NCBI RefSeq assembly: GCF_023856365.1
Contig: NW_026042783.1
Coordinates: forward strand, 1-64,000
Origin: Brienomyrus brachyistius
Taxonomy: Eukaryota; Chordata; Actinopteri; Osteoglossiformes; Mormyridae
Direction: 5' to 3'
DNA length: 64,000 nucleotides
Part shown: piece by piece, positions 49,011-60,489 of the stretch
Position numbering within the stretch: the stretch's first letter is position 1
Layout: every line of letters begins with the position of its first letter
Translations under genes and position numbers: made by a program
Notes under the pieces: model-generated
Databases searched by the model: none
What the model was told of the DNA's origin: nothing
The model's input: only the letters and a program-made list of their open reading frames with translations

Positions 49011-50526
49011 AGGGCAGTTACAGAAGACCCCAGGACCGGAGTAACATGGGAAGCAATTACTGATGCCTGGAAGCTTTGGGGCATGCAAATAAACTGCATC
49101 CAAAGGCAAATGGCTAATAAAGAATGCTCTGAATGCCAGGCATTCGTCCAGCAGTGAGATCGTAGAGATAATGAATAAAGATAGAAAGTGTGAATAAAGA
49201 TAAAACATTTTGATTGTATTTGCGAAGCGATGCTGGATGCGCTGAGCTCGCCGGGAAGGTCATGTGGTCCGCATTCCCTCCCCATGCACACGTGATCAGC
49301 TCAATCACACCGAAATTGTCGGTTTGCTGCCCTTCAGGGAAACAATCTAAAGGGTGTTACGGGAAAAGTAATCGATGCAAGAGCCAATGATGTTCTCCTG
49401 GTGCCTACCCGTGTTTATGTTATCGTTACTGACACAAACAATGATGAACGATAATAAGCATTTATAAGCCATGATGACCGCACCATTAACGTGGAGTTGC
49501 ACTAACGTCTGTTTTTATAGCTAACCAACAAGTCAACGTCTCACCCTGGTAATGCAACAGCGCCGTTTAAACAATACGTTTACACCGATCAGTGGCCTGT
49601 ACTACGAATCAGGGTTACTGGCTTATCGGGGTAACTTGACGGATTTAAGGTACCACAGTTTAAATGAATTTCATATTTGTTCATCGGGATGCCTGAATCG
49701 GTGCTAATCAGTACTACGATGCCAGTTATGCAATGTAGTTTTGATAAAAACTTTTCTGTCATTTAACATAAGAGGAAAAAAATAATTATACTGTAGTAAA
49801 ATGGTTTAAAACTGTGACAAATTTTGCCTTTTTTTTACAGTGTATACTTCCAGTCACAAGGTAGCAGATACGGATTTCTGAAATAGCAAAGATAAAGGTC
49901 AATGATTAATATCCCTCATCTCTTTTAAAACGATAGGTAAGATGCTGTTTTGATATCCTGTCTAGGGTTGGAGTGTAACAGTATTCACGGGAAAGGGGAA
50001 TGGGATAAAGGGACAAACAGGGTGAGGGCAAGAAGGGAACACCAGTGGACAAAGGGATATTTTTTGTATTTTCATTTTTTTTCCATGTATAATACTGACA
50101 CTGAACAAATAACCCAGTGCAAAAGACTTTGGGACTGACCACAGCCAAAATAACAAACAAAATCCCCAACTATCAAGTGCGACCCACAGCTAATCTCACC
50201 TAAGTGCAAAAGAAAAGGAAACCAAAAGACAAACACTCCACCTCACTCCCTAACCAAATAAACAGAGTCCAACACACACTTGCAAAACAAAATAGCAGTC
50301 ACTCCCTATGCAGCAATACAATCACACATACATAACTTACACACAAGTCAAAGCAACAAGGGGGCTAGTGAAGACGTAAACCAAAGAAAACCAAGCGGGG
50401 AGACAGCAAGCCAAACTGAGGTCGCGGGGGGGACCGGAGCCTGTCCTTGGAACAACAGGCGTAGGCAGGAACCAACCCTGGGCAGGAGTCAACACTCTGC
50501 AGGGCGCAAACACTCACAACTCAGAT
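49011..50526. other. Non-coding DNA, no gene recognised
   Basis: At 49,590-49,735 sequence of a fish DNA-transposon style (GTACTACGAATCAGGGTTAC) is seen without a matched second end. The rest shows nothing supported. Confidence 0.4.
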
Positions 50527-50585
50527 TTGCCAATTAACCTACCCTGCGCACTTTTGGACTGTGGGAGGAAACCGGAGCCCCTGCT
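50527..50585 (-). mobile_element. SINE body fragment, inverted
   Basis: GCCAATTAACCTACCCTGCG and GGACTGTGGGAGGAAACCGG are the reverse complement of the middle of the 34.9-kb SINE family. Confidence 0.75.
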
Positions 50586-50639
50586 GGAAGTCTTTCCCCA
50601 TTCACCAGATTATATTGCCAGAAGACTGAAAATTAGATA

Positions 50640-50819
50640 TCAAATACTAGAGTGACATAAAAACAAAAAACAAGTTTGCTTGTAATGAGACGCAAAACAG
50701 AAGATTATCTCTTTTTATATTTTGAGAAAACATTTTAACATTTATCCAATTGCAACAATTTTCTAGGAGAAGGGGTGTGTTTTTTGACACAAGTGCCAAT
50801 ATTTTTGGCCATGACTGTA
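50640..50819. mobile_element. Tc1-like element end
   Basis: Ends with TGCCAATATTTTTGGCCATG then ACTGTA, a Tc1-type terminal repeat of fish. Only one end is recognised. Confidence 0.75.
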
Positions 50820-51214
50820 ATAGTTATTTGTGATTTGTAATAATTATTTAATTTTATCGATCCATCTACTTACCTACACTAAAAAATGTACTGTTGGATG
50901 TAATTAATTTTAAGACTAGTGGTTACATGAAATTACTTTCTAAGAACATTTTATTTTGTAATTCAAATTTTTCTTATTTTTCAAACCAAAAAGTTACAGC
51001 ACTCTCATATAATACACTTCAGCCATTCACATTTATAAAACAATATGATCCAAGCGTCGACCCGGGACTCGGTGGGCTGCTGTCTGCCAAAGTGTGCTGT
51101 CAAGAACAAAGCAAATTGTTGTTAGGAAGACTATGTAGATAGGATTGCTTATCAGTAAAGTGCTTTAAAAATTAGTGCTAAATTAATGCTGGACACGCAT
51201 CCTCATCTGGGCCT

Positions 51215-51736
51215 TCAGCCAGCACTCAGAGCTGTCGCTGAAACTGGCCCGACCTGTGTCCCTACAGTCTTGTCTGGGATGTCGCCATCCAGGGTCACGG
51301 GGTGGATTCGAAGGAGCTGATGGAATGCTGCCTGGAGATCCATCTGCTGGTTGGACGCCAGGGCAGCATCCCGTGCGGCGCCATGGGCAGAACAGCTGGA
51401 TCCTTCCTCTGCGGAGTCAGCGCTGGGATAAAAAAAAACACACAAAGTTTTACGGTTATTGTTCAGTGGTGAGGGCTTTGGTTTTGTGTCTTGATGTTGG
51501 TAAGTGAATGTTGACAAACGGAAAACATGCCTACCTTGAGTCACCTGCCAGCTTCTTCAGCAGCTTATTGGCCAGCACCACATTCCATGACTTTTATCCG
51601 GTAGTGCTTGTCAGCCGTTGCAGTGGAATGCGTGAGGTAATCGGCCACCAAGGACGACTTCTGGTCACTCAAGTCCTTGGTGGCCGTCTCAAAGATGCGC
51701 CGGGCCGTTTGGCTGGTGACTGGATCCAGCTTGTAT
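51215..51736 (-). pseudogene. Two-exon fragment, tyrosine-recombinase-like C-terminus, frameshifted
   Basis: Exon 51,736-51,535 (after TTTTGTATTTTAG) encodes KLDPVTSQTARRIFETATKD and LVADYLTHSTATADKHYR. The L-x-H-S-x-x-T-A-x-x-H-Y pattern resembles the C-terminal catalytic box of tyrosine recombinases (His and the Tyr nucleophile), as in Crypton-type elements found in fish. Just after HYR the frame breaks. With one base removed it continues as NVVLANKLLKKLAGDS to a GT donor, and in phase into exon 51,422-51,215 (after TTTATCCCAG), which ends NQQMDLQAAFHQLLRIHP...TGA. The N-terminal part was not found upstream. The frameshift may be real decay or a sequencing error. Family placement is inference. 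Confidence 0.6.
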
Positions 51737-52285
51737 CTAAAATACAAAACGAATAAGATTTATTAATACGTCTCGCACAACACATGACAACATGTATCAC
51801 TAAATGCTGCTTAATAGTACCTAACCGGGGTTGCTCCCCCCAGAGAGAGTTGCTAGTCCATATCATTTCTCACTTAAAACATGACAGGGCTTTTGGCGTT
51901 GGAAAATAACGCATTTACTTAAAATAACACATTGACAAACACAACAAATGTTTTTATCCCTTAAATTATTAAAATAACTAAGGTATTAGTCTAACAAAGT
52001 TTTTAAAATGTTTTTGAAGTACGTAGCTAAATACCGCTCACTAGTTCCTGCATCTATTAAATTAATAATGCGCTGGGTGTGTTTTATTGAAAATAAAACT
52101 AACAAAATACAACTAAATTATTTTATTAATTAAATCTTATTGGCTTAAAACTTTATACTAATTTGTCATACCCCCGTTTAAGTTACGGCACTTTACCCTG
52201 CTGATTAAGCAATTGAAGTTAGATCCTTCATCCAGCCCCACAGGCCCGCAGCGGGGCGCCCGGGGCTATGCTAGAGTCCCAGAGC
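51737..52285. other. Non-coding AT-rich DNA upstream of the recombinase-like fragment
   Basis: No exon recognised. If the fragment is part of a gene, this is its intron. Confidence 0.4.
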
Positions 52286-53075
52286 TGTGGTGTTAGACAT
52301 CGACTTTTATTTCCATTAGACATATATTATTTTATACTATTTACGAATAAAACTGATTAACAAATAGACGTAATGTGCATTCTGCCGGGGCGTGAATGCT
52401 GTCTGTCTGCTTGTCACACTCAGGACCAGCGGTTAAACGAGAAGTTACACGCACTCTGCAACAATTTGTCAATTTGTCAATTGACGCTTCCTTCTCATAG
52501 GCGTATCACTCACGGCTCCATAAGCTCTTGCGCTTCCCACTGATCGACATGTCTAGACATGCAATACGCATAAATCCCCCCTAAAAACAGGATTGCTGTG
52601 TTTTTACGGTTATAAAATAGGACATTTTGTTAAAAATAAACCGTTAACAATACACAACTACTGCTTTTACCATTCAAAACTGCCCGACTCTCCTTTCTAG
52701 CTAGAAAAGCTCGACGCGTCCGATGACCCCTTAAAACGTATTTAAAATGTCGCATTGATAAATTCATATAATGTATTTTATTCTTTTAACGACTACTGAT
52801 TCCAATTTGGTGCCATATACTTTTATCTTGTAGGCCTGGGCTATTATGCTTAAATTCTTTATTAATTAATGTTGGCTATGTGCTTTATAACACGTTTTAT
52901 ACTTCCTTTACACACGTTTACTTATTGTATACACACTTTAAAGTTCCGAAAACGACTTGCCTCACCTGTTTTCAATAAAAGACAGATAGCGGTGTGTGGA
53001 TATCGTGGCTGCACGCACAAGCGCGACATGGAGTTATTTTAACAAGGATCTCCAGCGTTATTCCCTGATTCTTGT
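52286..53075. repeat. Diverged local duplication, copy 1
   Basis: The stretch ATCGACTTTTATTT...ATTATTTTA.ACTATTTAC.AATAA followed by TGTGCATTCTGCC is shared with copy 2 at 53.9 kb. The end (CAATAAA...TGTGTGGAT, then GTTATT.CCTGATT) matches too. About 430 bp in the middle are unique to this copy. Homology is clear but old. Confidence 0.7.
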
Positions 53076-53079
53076 TTGA

Positions 53080-53780
53080 TTTGATTTGATTTGATTCAAA
53101 CCCTTTATTGCTGTTGCAATATACCACAAGTACCAGCGAAAAACAGGCCATCGCCCGACCTTACATATACAACATCACAGTAGGGGGTAGACCGGCCGGG
53201 AGACAGGGGAGGAGAGAAGAGAAGAAAAGAAACAGAGTAACATGAGGAGAGAGGAGGAGAATAAAAAAGCAGCCCCCAGACTGTACTCCAGTGGGGAGGA
53301 CATTGTGGGAACCGAAAAAAACACCTCAGCAACATAAGCACAACAAACAACAACATAAAAATGACACGACTTGCAACGGGTGAGGGAAAAGGGGTGGTGG
53401 AGGTAGTCCAGCAGAGACAGACAGCCATCCGGTCCTGCAGCCATGTAGGCGCTGGTCAACAGACCCGCCTGTTCACGCTGGGGGTATGAAGCGGCGAAGG
53501 CGTTGGATGGGGGGGAGGGAGCGGTAAGTCCTTGGGATCGGGGGAGAGGAATGCAAGAGAGTCTCACTGCCTTGTCCTTCAGGGGGAGTTGTTAGTTCAG
53601 CAGCGGCCTTGGCCGAGGCCAGTGCTGATTGGGGGGAGCCAAAACCTGATAGAATAGGGTTGTTTGGGTTTTTGTACGAGAAGCTGTAATTTCCAGCTCC
53701 ACTAATGTCCACGCGTTGTTGTGGAGATGCTTAAGATGTTTTATTTTAAATAACACATTAGCCGAAAAGAGTTTCATTGC
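53080..53780 (-). mobile_element. Possible retroelement 3' end
   Basis: On the minus strand the segment ends AACAGCAATAAAGGGTTTGA followed by tandem ATCAA/TCAAA repeats, as in LINE-type elements with short repeat tails. Open frames (for example AASYPQREQAGLLTSAYMAA) are not recognised. It lies between the two copies of the local duplication. Confidence 0.4.
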
Positions 53781-53916
53781 TTAAAAACGATGAGGTTAAA
53801 GAGGCTTATTTTAAATAAAAGATCAGCATGTGTTGTCATACATCTTTTCAAGTTCTGGTTATACCTTTTGATTAACCATACGTAGATAAATTTAGCTAAT
53901 TGTAGCTAAGCAATCC

Positions 53917-53938
53917 GGGGGGGGGGGGGGGGGGGGGG
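53917..53938. repeat. Homopolymer of 22 G
   Basis: Twenty-two consecutive G. Such runs can form G-quadruplexes and are also a common site of length error in assemblies. Confidence 0.95.
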
Positions 53939-54245
53939 TTAGAGATCGACTTTTATTTAAATTAGAAATAGATTATTTTACACTATTTACAAATAAGCAT
54001 ATAAAATATAGAATTGGTGTGCATTCTGCCAGAATGGCGGCATGCTTCTCACAATCCAGGCCAACGGTTCGCCTCACGACAACAATTTCCCCTGGTAGCC
54101 ATTTGACAGCAGCTTCACGCAACGAGCTGGCTCAATAAAGGAAATGCTGTGTGGATCTACGCGCGTGCGCCACACGAGAGTGAGAGCATGCATTCGTTTA
54201 AACAAGAATTAACCGCGTTATTTCCTGATTATTGCTATCGAAAAT
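53939..54245. repeat. Diverged local duplication, copy 2
   Basis: Homologous to 52,286-53,075. GATCGACTTTTATTTAAATT, ATTATTTTACACTATTTACA and TGTGCATTCTGCCAGAATGG align with the first copy, as does TTATTTCCTGATT at the end. Confidence 0.7.
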
Positions 54246-54339
54246 GCTCAGAGCGCTTTACTTTATTATTCACATTGACAGAAATGTGCTTCATTACTTA
54301 AAAACATTACGGTTATAGGGGTTTTATTTGCTAAAACAG

Positions 54340-54480
54340 GCGCTCCGCCGGCGTAGCCATTTTTAAAGGGGCGTCGGCGTGGGTGCGCATGCGCCAAACG
54401 CCGGACTAGCGATCGTCCATTCCGACCCGCGTTGTTCAAACAGGGCAGTCGCATGTGTCGGAGCTCCAGGATCGTTTCGT
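54340..54480. promoter_or_regulatory. CpG-rich segment with an NRF1-type palindrome
   Basis: GGTGCGCATGCGCCAAACG (54,382-54,400) contains a perfect NRF1 consensus, TGCGCATGCGC. The surrounding 140 bp are rich in CpG, unlike flanking DNA. A related CGCGCGTGCGCC lies at 54,160. It could be a CpG-island promoter, but no first exon is recognised on either side. Confidence 0.4.
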
Positions 54481-55249
54481 CCTATTTCTTCTAAAAGTTT
54501 GCCGCTTACATGCTTTCTCAAACCTGGTAAATATAACTAAAGTCTTTCGTGTTGGTTAAATGTAATGAGTGATCGCTTCTTTTAAAACGACGGGCTTGTT
54601 TGTTGTTTTCGCTTGTTTAAATTTGCTGTTCTGCTGCTTCTTTCGGGCATGTTTGTTTAAATTCACACTGCTTTTCTTTTAAAATAACACTAAGGGTTTT
54701 CTTCTTTAACACACTTGGTGCTTTCTTCTTTTAAAACATTTGGGCGCTTTCTTTTAAAATACGCCGCGGCGCTTACTAACAACACAGGGCCGGACGGACG
54801 CCCCCTCTGAACGTGTATGCGCTAGCTTGCCATTATCCTGTTCTATGTTTTATTATTATTATTTACCTTAAAAACGTAATTTAAAAAGCACATTAATTAA
54901 ATACATGGGTTTATTCTATTAAAGTTTAATCTCCCAAACCCCCCTATCTGCAACACGTGGCATAAGCATGTATTGATACCATATATGGGCATAAACCCTC
55001 GACCAATCAGCATCAAGGATAAGCCACTTCCTCTTATGACGTCAGAAGCGGAGAATTAAGCTCCGCCCAAGGTACCACATAATATTTTTTCACATAAATA
55101 TATAAAATGTACATATACAGGGGAGAGGGAAAGCCCCCCCCCCAATCAGGATTACATTTAGTTATATTCTAGCCAGAGAGAAAATGTATAATACTATATT
55201 TTTCGTGTTTAATCAGCTCACTGAACACAGGCATTTATTTTTGTCAAAC
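54481..55249. other. Non-coding DNA with repeated TTCTTTTAAAA words
   Basis: Five TTCTTTTAAAA-like words occur between 54,486 and 54,760 with GGGC(T/A)TGTTTGTT words between them, suggesting a decayed tandem repeat. Nothing else supported. Confidence 0.4.
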
Positions 55250-55680
55250 ATACAGTACTGTGCAAAAGTCTTAGGCAGTCCAAAGAAATGTTTAAAGCTG
55301 TTTATCTGGGTAGCAAGTGTACTTTGGCTTAGAACAAAAAATACAATTTAACATTTGAACGTGTGCAAATTAAGAGTAACACAATAAAAACTAGTAATAA
55401 TTTCTTCTGTGTTCTAAAAAGTTACTGATATCTAGTTGGATGGCTAGATGAACACCACATCAGTTCCCAAACTTCTCCTCAGGGGCACCTCAGCCGTTCC
55501 ATGATTTTGCTAAATTTCACCAACAGCTCAATTAAATTATTAAATATATTGGTTAAAAAAGTCAGTGCGAGATTGACTAGCTGTATGAGGTCTGCTAGTG
55601 GCCAAGTCAAAAAATACATGGCTGCACTGGACGGTCGCTGCAAATACTAGGATGATTTTAGCAGAGGTTCTGAAATGGCG
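55250..55680. mobile_element. Non-autonomous Tc1-like remnant
   Basis: ACAGTACTGTGCAAAAGTCT TAGGCA at the left is a Tc1/mariner-type terminus frequent in fish. The interior is AT-rich and non-coding. The right end is not clear. Confidence 0.6.
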
Positions 55681-55765
55681 AAGATGACACACTTTCAGAG
55701 TGAAAAGGATTATAAAGGTTAAAAAGCAGAGATTTCACCTTTTTGCCAGGAGAACCAGCAACATG

Positions 55766-56286
55766 TCACAGTGACACTGAGGAGTCACTATAAACCCAAA
55801 ACCCTGGATAGAGGGACTGAGTGAATGAGGAGGTGAATCTGTGCAGGGGGGTCAGTCCATCAGAGAAGACTCTGTAGAAGGACAGAGCACCAGCCCCCCA
55901 GTCCAGATACACTCCTACTCTGCGGGAGCCTGAGGGCCGTATGGGTATGAGAGTCTCTTTATTATTGTGCCAGACAGAGTAACTGTCAGTATAACAGCAC
56001 AGAATCCATGACTTGTCATTGTATCCAAGGAGACAGTCCCTCCCTCCTTTCCTCCTGATCCCTTTATAAGTCACTCCTATCCAGGCTTCATATCCATCCC
56101 ACTCAGCCTCCCAGTAACAGCGGCCAGTCAGACTCTCTCTGCACAGAACTTGGGGGCGGCTGTCAAATCTCTCTGGATGATCAGGATATGGCTGCCGCTC
56201 TGCCCCCTCTGTCACCTTCCTGTTCCCCCCTGACAGAGACAGGCGTCTGTTTGCTGTGTTGGGGTCCAGCGTCAGCTGGCAGGAGT
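55766..56286 (-). CDS. PRY-SPRY (B30.2) terminal exon of a fish TRIM- or NLR-type protein
   Basis: The exon opens after CTGCCTACAG and ends with TGA. It encodes SCQLTLDPNTANRRLSLSGG (PRY), RESLTGRCYWEAEWDGYEAW and WIGVTYKGI, then GRDCLLGYNDKSWILCC, GVYLDWGAGALSFYRV and LYPGFWVYSDSSVSL (SPRY). This is a full-length domain of about 173 residues. The domain binds ligands at the C-terminus of TRIM E3 ligases and of the large fish NLR family. No RING, B-box, coiled-coil, FISNA or NACHT exon lies upstream up to 57.4 kb or was seen further. It may be a solitary exon left by duplication, or its partners lie beyond the transposons to the right. The frame is intact. Confidence 0.9.
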
Positions 56287-57414
56287 CTGTAGGCAGGAGG
56301 AAGAATTATTAATCCCATCAGGCCGCCTGTACTTTATGTTTCTGTACGATATAAAAACAGCACAGCTTCCCCTAACGAAGCGGGAACTGAAGCTTATGAA
56401 ACAGCTCAGGAAATGTCGGAGGGAAGCGAGCTAAACTAACAGCTTAATTAGTGAAATTACGGGGAAGTAAAATTACAAAGCAGCGATATTCATCAGACAT
56501 ATTCATCACAAGCATATTTACCACAAAACGGCACCAGAGATCAATACTAAAGTCAGTGTCTTTCCTTCTAACTGCTAATTCCGGCGAGTGCGGCATGAAA
56601 ATGGCCATCAATAACAGAATATTTAAGTAATATTATTACATATTTAAAGTGACATTTAATAAAAGTTTGGACCTGGATTCTGATACAAAAGCTGTTTCCG
56701 GCGCCGGAGTTGCGCTCCATGAGGATTCAGTATTTACAGCGATTGCTAAAGATGGTCTTTAGTCACAGCAAAGCCGGTCTGAATGCATTTCAAATGCATC
56801 GGCTTATTTCCATGAAGCATATGTCATACTGTATCTACTGATCCGGGAGAAACGCTGCAGTGTGGAGCGGGGCGGAATAGGTGCCGCGCAAAGCCGGCAA
56901 ACTAATGATAATACCGTCTACAAACCATCAAAAAAAGCGGATTAAACTACACAGTGAGACGTGCATCACGAAAAACAGAAAGGTTCTCATTACCTCATTA
57001 AACAGAAAAATATTGCTCAGAAAAACGGGATTATTATTTTATTAATTCGAAAAAACAGACTTGATTTTTTTCCCAGATGAATGCAATACGCTTCCATAGC
57101 GAACCGCTTACCACGCGCGTGACTCTAGATACGGCGCCGCTACCGCGAGGCGTGAGCCCCGCATCTCGCGCACGCGGCCGCTCTAATCTGTTAACATGGG
57201 CGCCGAAATGAAATTTGATATTTTCCGCCGCACATGATGCACATCCAGTGTGTCCTGGGCGCTAATTTCTTTTAGCACCGTGGATCAGGAGAACTTTTTA
57301 ATATTCATGAGTGAAGCCCTACACGATTGGCTGGCTGATTAATATTTATGAGAGGGGCACTACCTCATTGGCCAGTTAACATCGACTTGTGCTGCCTGTT
57401 TCTTCTACCTAAAG
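56287..57414. other. Non-coding DNA with a CpG-rich patch
   Basis: A CpG-rich stretch (TACGGCGCCGCTACCGCGAG, about 57,100-57,190) could be a promoter. At 57,296-57,400 two copies of a 42-bp motif with TTAATATT(C/T)ATGAG and GATTGGC occur, and an inverted copy lies at about 57,603-57,640. These may be ends of a decayed element into which the hAT MITE inserted. Confidence 0.45.
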
Positions 57415-57585
57415 CAGGGGTGTCCAAATCCAGTCCTGGGGGGCCGGTGCCCTGTGTAGCTCAGCTCTTTCCCTGTTCCACCATAAATAATTCAGCACAA
57501 GGAGATGAATCAGGTGTGTTAAATGAGGGGAAACCCAAAAATGTGCAGGACTCTGGCCCTCCAGGACTGGATTTGGGCTCCCCTG
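57415..57585. mobile_element. hAT MITE, 171 bp
   Basis: Ends CAGGGGTGTCCAAATCCAGT and ACTGGATTTGGGCTCCCCTG are near-perfect inverted repeats over about 30 bp. The flanking octamers (ACCTAAAG and GTTTAAGG) agree at 4 of 8 positions, differing only by transitions, consistent with an old 8-bp hAT target duplication. Confidence 0.85.
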
Positions 57586-57694
57586 GTTTAAGGCATTCAG
57601 TGACCAATCAGTAATATTCTCTCATGAATATTAATGAGTGTTACAGAACCACCCTGTAAAAATGCAAATTCACATTTCGCACATTTGCACGGAA

Positions 57695-58025
57695 AAGATG
57701 GCGGCAGGTGCAGTATTTATCAGAACAGTTTTGGTCACGTTGGAAAAAGGAGTATCTGTCTAACATCGCAACAAGACAGAAATGGCACTCTCCAAGGAGA
57801 AACTTGAAGGTTGGAGATGTTGTGATGGAGAAAATGGATGACTTGCCACGCAATGAATGGAGATTAGCACGTGTAATGGACACAACAACTGACAAAGATG
57901 GACTTGTAAGAAAGGTAAAGCTTCGTTTTGGAGAAAGGAAGATGGACAAAGGACAATGTTACAGTAAACCTTCTGTAGTGGAACGCCCAGTGCAGAAACT
58001 GGTTTTGCTATTGGAGACTGTTTAA
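57695..58025 (+). mobile_element. BEL/Pao retrotransposon, integrase C-terminal domain
   Basis: An open frame encodes the region at the end of BEL/Pao polyproteins: FWSRWKKEYLSNIATRQKWH, PRRNLKVGDVVM, NEWRLARV, DGLVRKVKLRFG, ERPVQKLVLLLE, stop at 58,023. The remainder of the element (gag, protease, RT, integrase core) is missing upstream, where non-BEL DNA begins directly. Confidence 0.9.
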
Positions 58026-60035
58026 TTACATTCTGAAGTTTAAGGTTTATTCTGTCATGTAAACTGTGTTTTCATACAATGTAATGTTTACAGGTCAACG
58101 GTTACAGGTCATTTCTTCATTAGGAAATCATTATCACTCCGTTTGGTTCCCATTTGAGCTCTAATGATTTGGTGGGAGTTTAAATGACCGTATTAATATT
58201 TCGTTTATTCCATTTATTAGTTACAAATGTTATTCCTTGTTTAACTGTATAAGACGAGTGATGCCTTTTATTGTGAAAGAACGGCTTTTATTTTGAAGGA
58301 ACATAGAACAACAAGCTGCCGTAAACCAGTGTTGCAAACCGCACAGTAGCGGGAAAACTTCATGGAAGTCGAAGCAAGGTGTGTTCCGTGAAAAAGGAAT
58401 AGTTATATTACGATTCTTTTTTGGTTAATTTCTTAAATACCAGTGATGGTTTTAGCTCCTGGTTGATGAGGAACAAGGTGGGTTTTGAAGGTTGATTTGT
58501 AAATGTATATATGTTTAATATTTCTGTTGTAAGGTGTTTTGCCGAGTAAAATGGACTACGTTTTTGCTCACTACAAGGTGCTAAAGAGCACGGATAAATT
58601 AAGCGTGTTAAAGGGTTATAATTTACAAGCTGCTTTGTTTTATTTGTCATGTAAGGTCACGGACAATTTGATAATGATTTACTTTAGTTTATTTCGTGAT
58701 TCAAAGGTGTTTAAAAGCAAGTGTGACGGTGCGTCACGACGTAACGTGGCTGCGTATAGCAGGGCAGTGGAGTTGGCGGGAGAGAGAGGGGGAAAGGAGG
58801 TTTTTTTTTGGTTCGTTCGGGTGATGTAGAGTAAGTAGGGAGAATTCCTTAATGTAGTCACACAGGACCAGATTAGTCTGAAGGCAGGTTCGAGCCACGT
58901 TGGTGCTCCGGAGAAGGGAAATTGCTGTGTGTTACCAGAACGACAGAGGAGAGCTGCTCCCGGTGCCGCGCAGTGGGAACCGGAGCTTGGAGGAATCGCG
59001 GTAGCTTCCCTGCTATACAGAGACGACTCATCAGCTCCAGTACCAAGGACGACGCAGGTGATATTTAATAAAGTTTATTTCGGCGAATGTACATCAGGGT
59101 GATCAGCAACTTGGCCAAGAAGTAGAAGACTTCTGCTAACGTGACGGACACTAAGCGGAGTTTTAAAAGATCGCTGCTGCACACCCCATTTTCTGCGCAC
59201 GCTACCACCTGGCAGGGCAGGCCCGCTATGTTCTAACTGCATGCCCGGATGCCTGATTTCTCTGGCGGTCATTTTTGGAAGTAAATGTACTGAACAGACT
59301 TTCGCATGGGAGTGTTGATGTTATCGGACGGATTATTACAATGTGCCGGTGGTATAAAGTGCTAAATGAATAAGGTTCATTTCTGTTATGAGGTTGTTGT
59401 GCATGTTTAATATGAATGTGTCCTGTTGTAAGGTTACTACGAACGTGTTATATGAAGGGTAAAAAATATCCCGTCGGAGGTAAACGGGAGTTCTTGCTTG
59501 AAGCCTCCACCGTTAGACACTGAGCGCTCAGTAGGGTGACTGGGGCTGGGGTTTCATTAATAGAGGGGAGTCAGGTGGTTGGTGAAACTCAATTTGGTAA
59601 TTGCAGTCCTTTGTTTTATGTGAGCTTTGGTTCTTTCCATCTAATAATTTAGTAATCTTACAGAGAATAAACTGCCTATGTGTTCAATTTACCCTATCCT
59701 GGTGTACAGTGGTTACCCTGCTTCTATTATTTAGGCTCTCTCCGGAGTAGGGGCGTCTCACCTGCTACTGCTGGGTACTTCGGTCGGGGGGTGGGGGTAC
59801 GGTGTGGGTACTTAAACATCACGCTATCCCCAACAGTACTACACTCCAGGTTGGCACCGTGACGCTGATAGGGAAGTGCTGGAGCCTTAGCCGATCTGCT
59901 CACGTAGTGCATGTAGCAGACTAGGGAGGCGATTGGTGAGGGTACAGGGACCTACATCCTGCTGTACCTTCTCCGTTTGGAGGATTGGGCAGCCTAGACC
60001 TCTACTACGCAGGCTGTGGCCCAGTCTGTTACACG
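58026..60035 (+). mobile_element. Probable 3' LTR region of the BEL/Pao element
   Basis: Follows the integrase tail directly. It includes promoter-like and leader-like sequence and an AATAAAGTTTATTTCGGCG signal at about 59,069, as expected of a long LTR. No second LTR is in the window, so the borders are unproven; TGTCATGTAAAC near 58,053 and GTCTGTTACA near 60,033 are candidates. No other gene was recognised here. Confidence 0.45.
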
Positions 60036-60063
60036 TTGTTAAAATGGTTTAATTGAATATAAT

Positions 60064-60336
60064 TCAATGATATGGGGGGGAGAGAAAGGCCAGCTCCATT
60101 GACACTACTTTATGGTCCGAGATACCAAGATCATATACCTGTAGATTACTGATGGGGGCGAAGTTTGAAATGACCAAGTCAAGTGTGTGACCCCTGGAAT
60201 GTGTGGGGACATCAACATGTTGTTGTAGGTTGAGGGAATCTAGCAGCTCCAGGAAATCAGCAGTGAGATAACCGGAAGTGGTCTTTACTCTACTCAACTC
60301 TGATCTGAGGATCTTTGTTTCTAGTGTCGACGACAT
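60064..60336 (-). mobile_element. L2/CR1-type LINE, endonuclease-domain fragment
   Basis: Encodes FLELLDSLNLQQHVDVPTHS, RGHTLDLVISN and LGISDHKVVSMEL, the T-H-x-x-G-H-T-L-D-L and S-D-H motifs of the apurinic endonuclease of LINEs. About 90 codons remain in one frame; both ends are truncated. Confidence 0.85.
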
Positions 60337-60489
60337 TCCTAGGCTGTGAGATGCCGACTTCCTGTTTTGATGCTAATATGCTAGCATGATTGTAGTCTCC
60401 ACAAGCAGATCAGAAGATTGGACACAGCCAAGCCTCTCAGCTCAGGCACCTCAAGCCCCAGGGCACTGTGGGAGCTGAGGTGGACTTAC

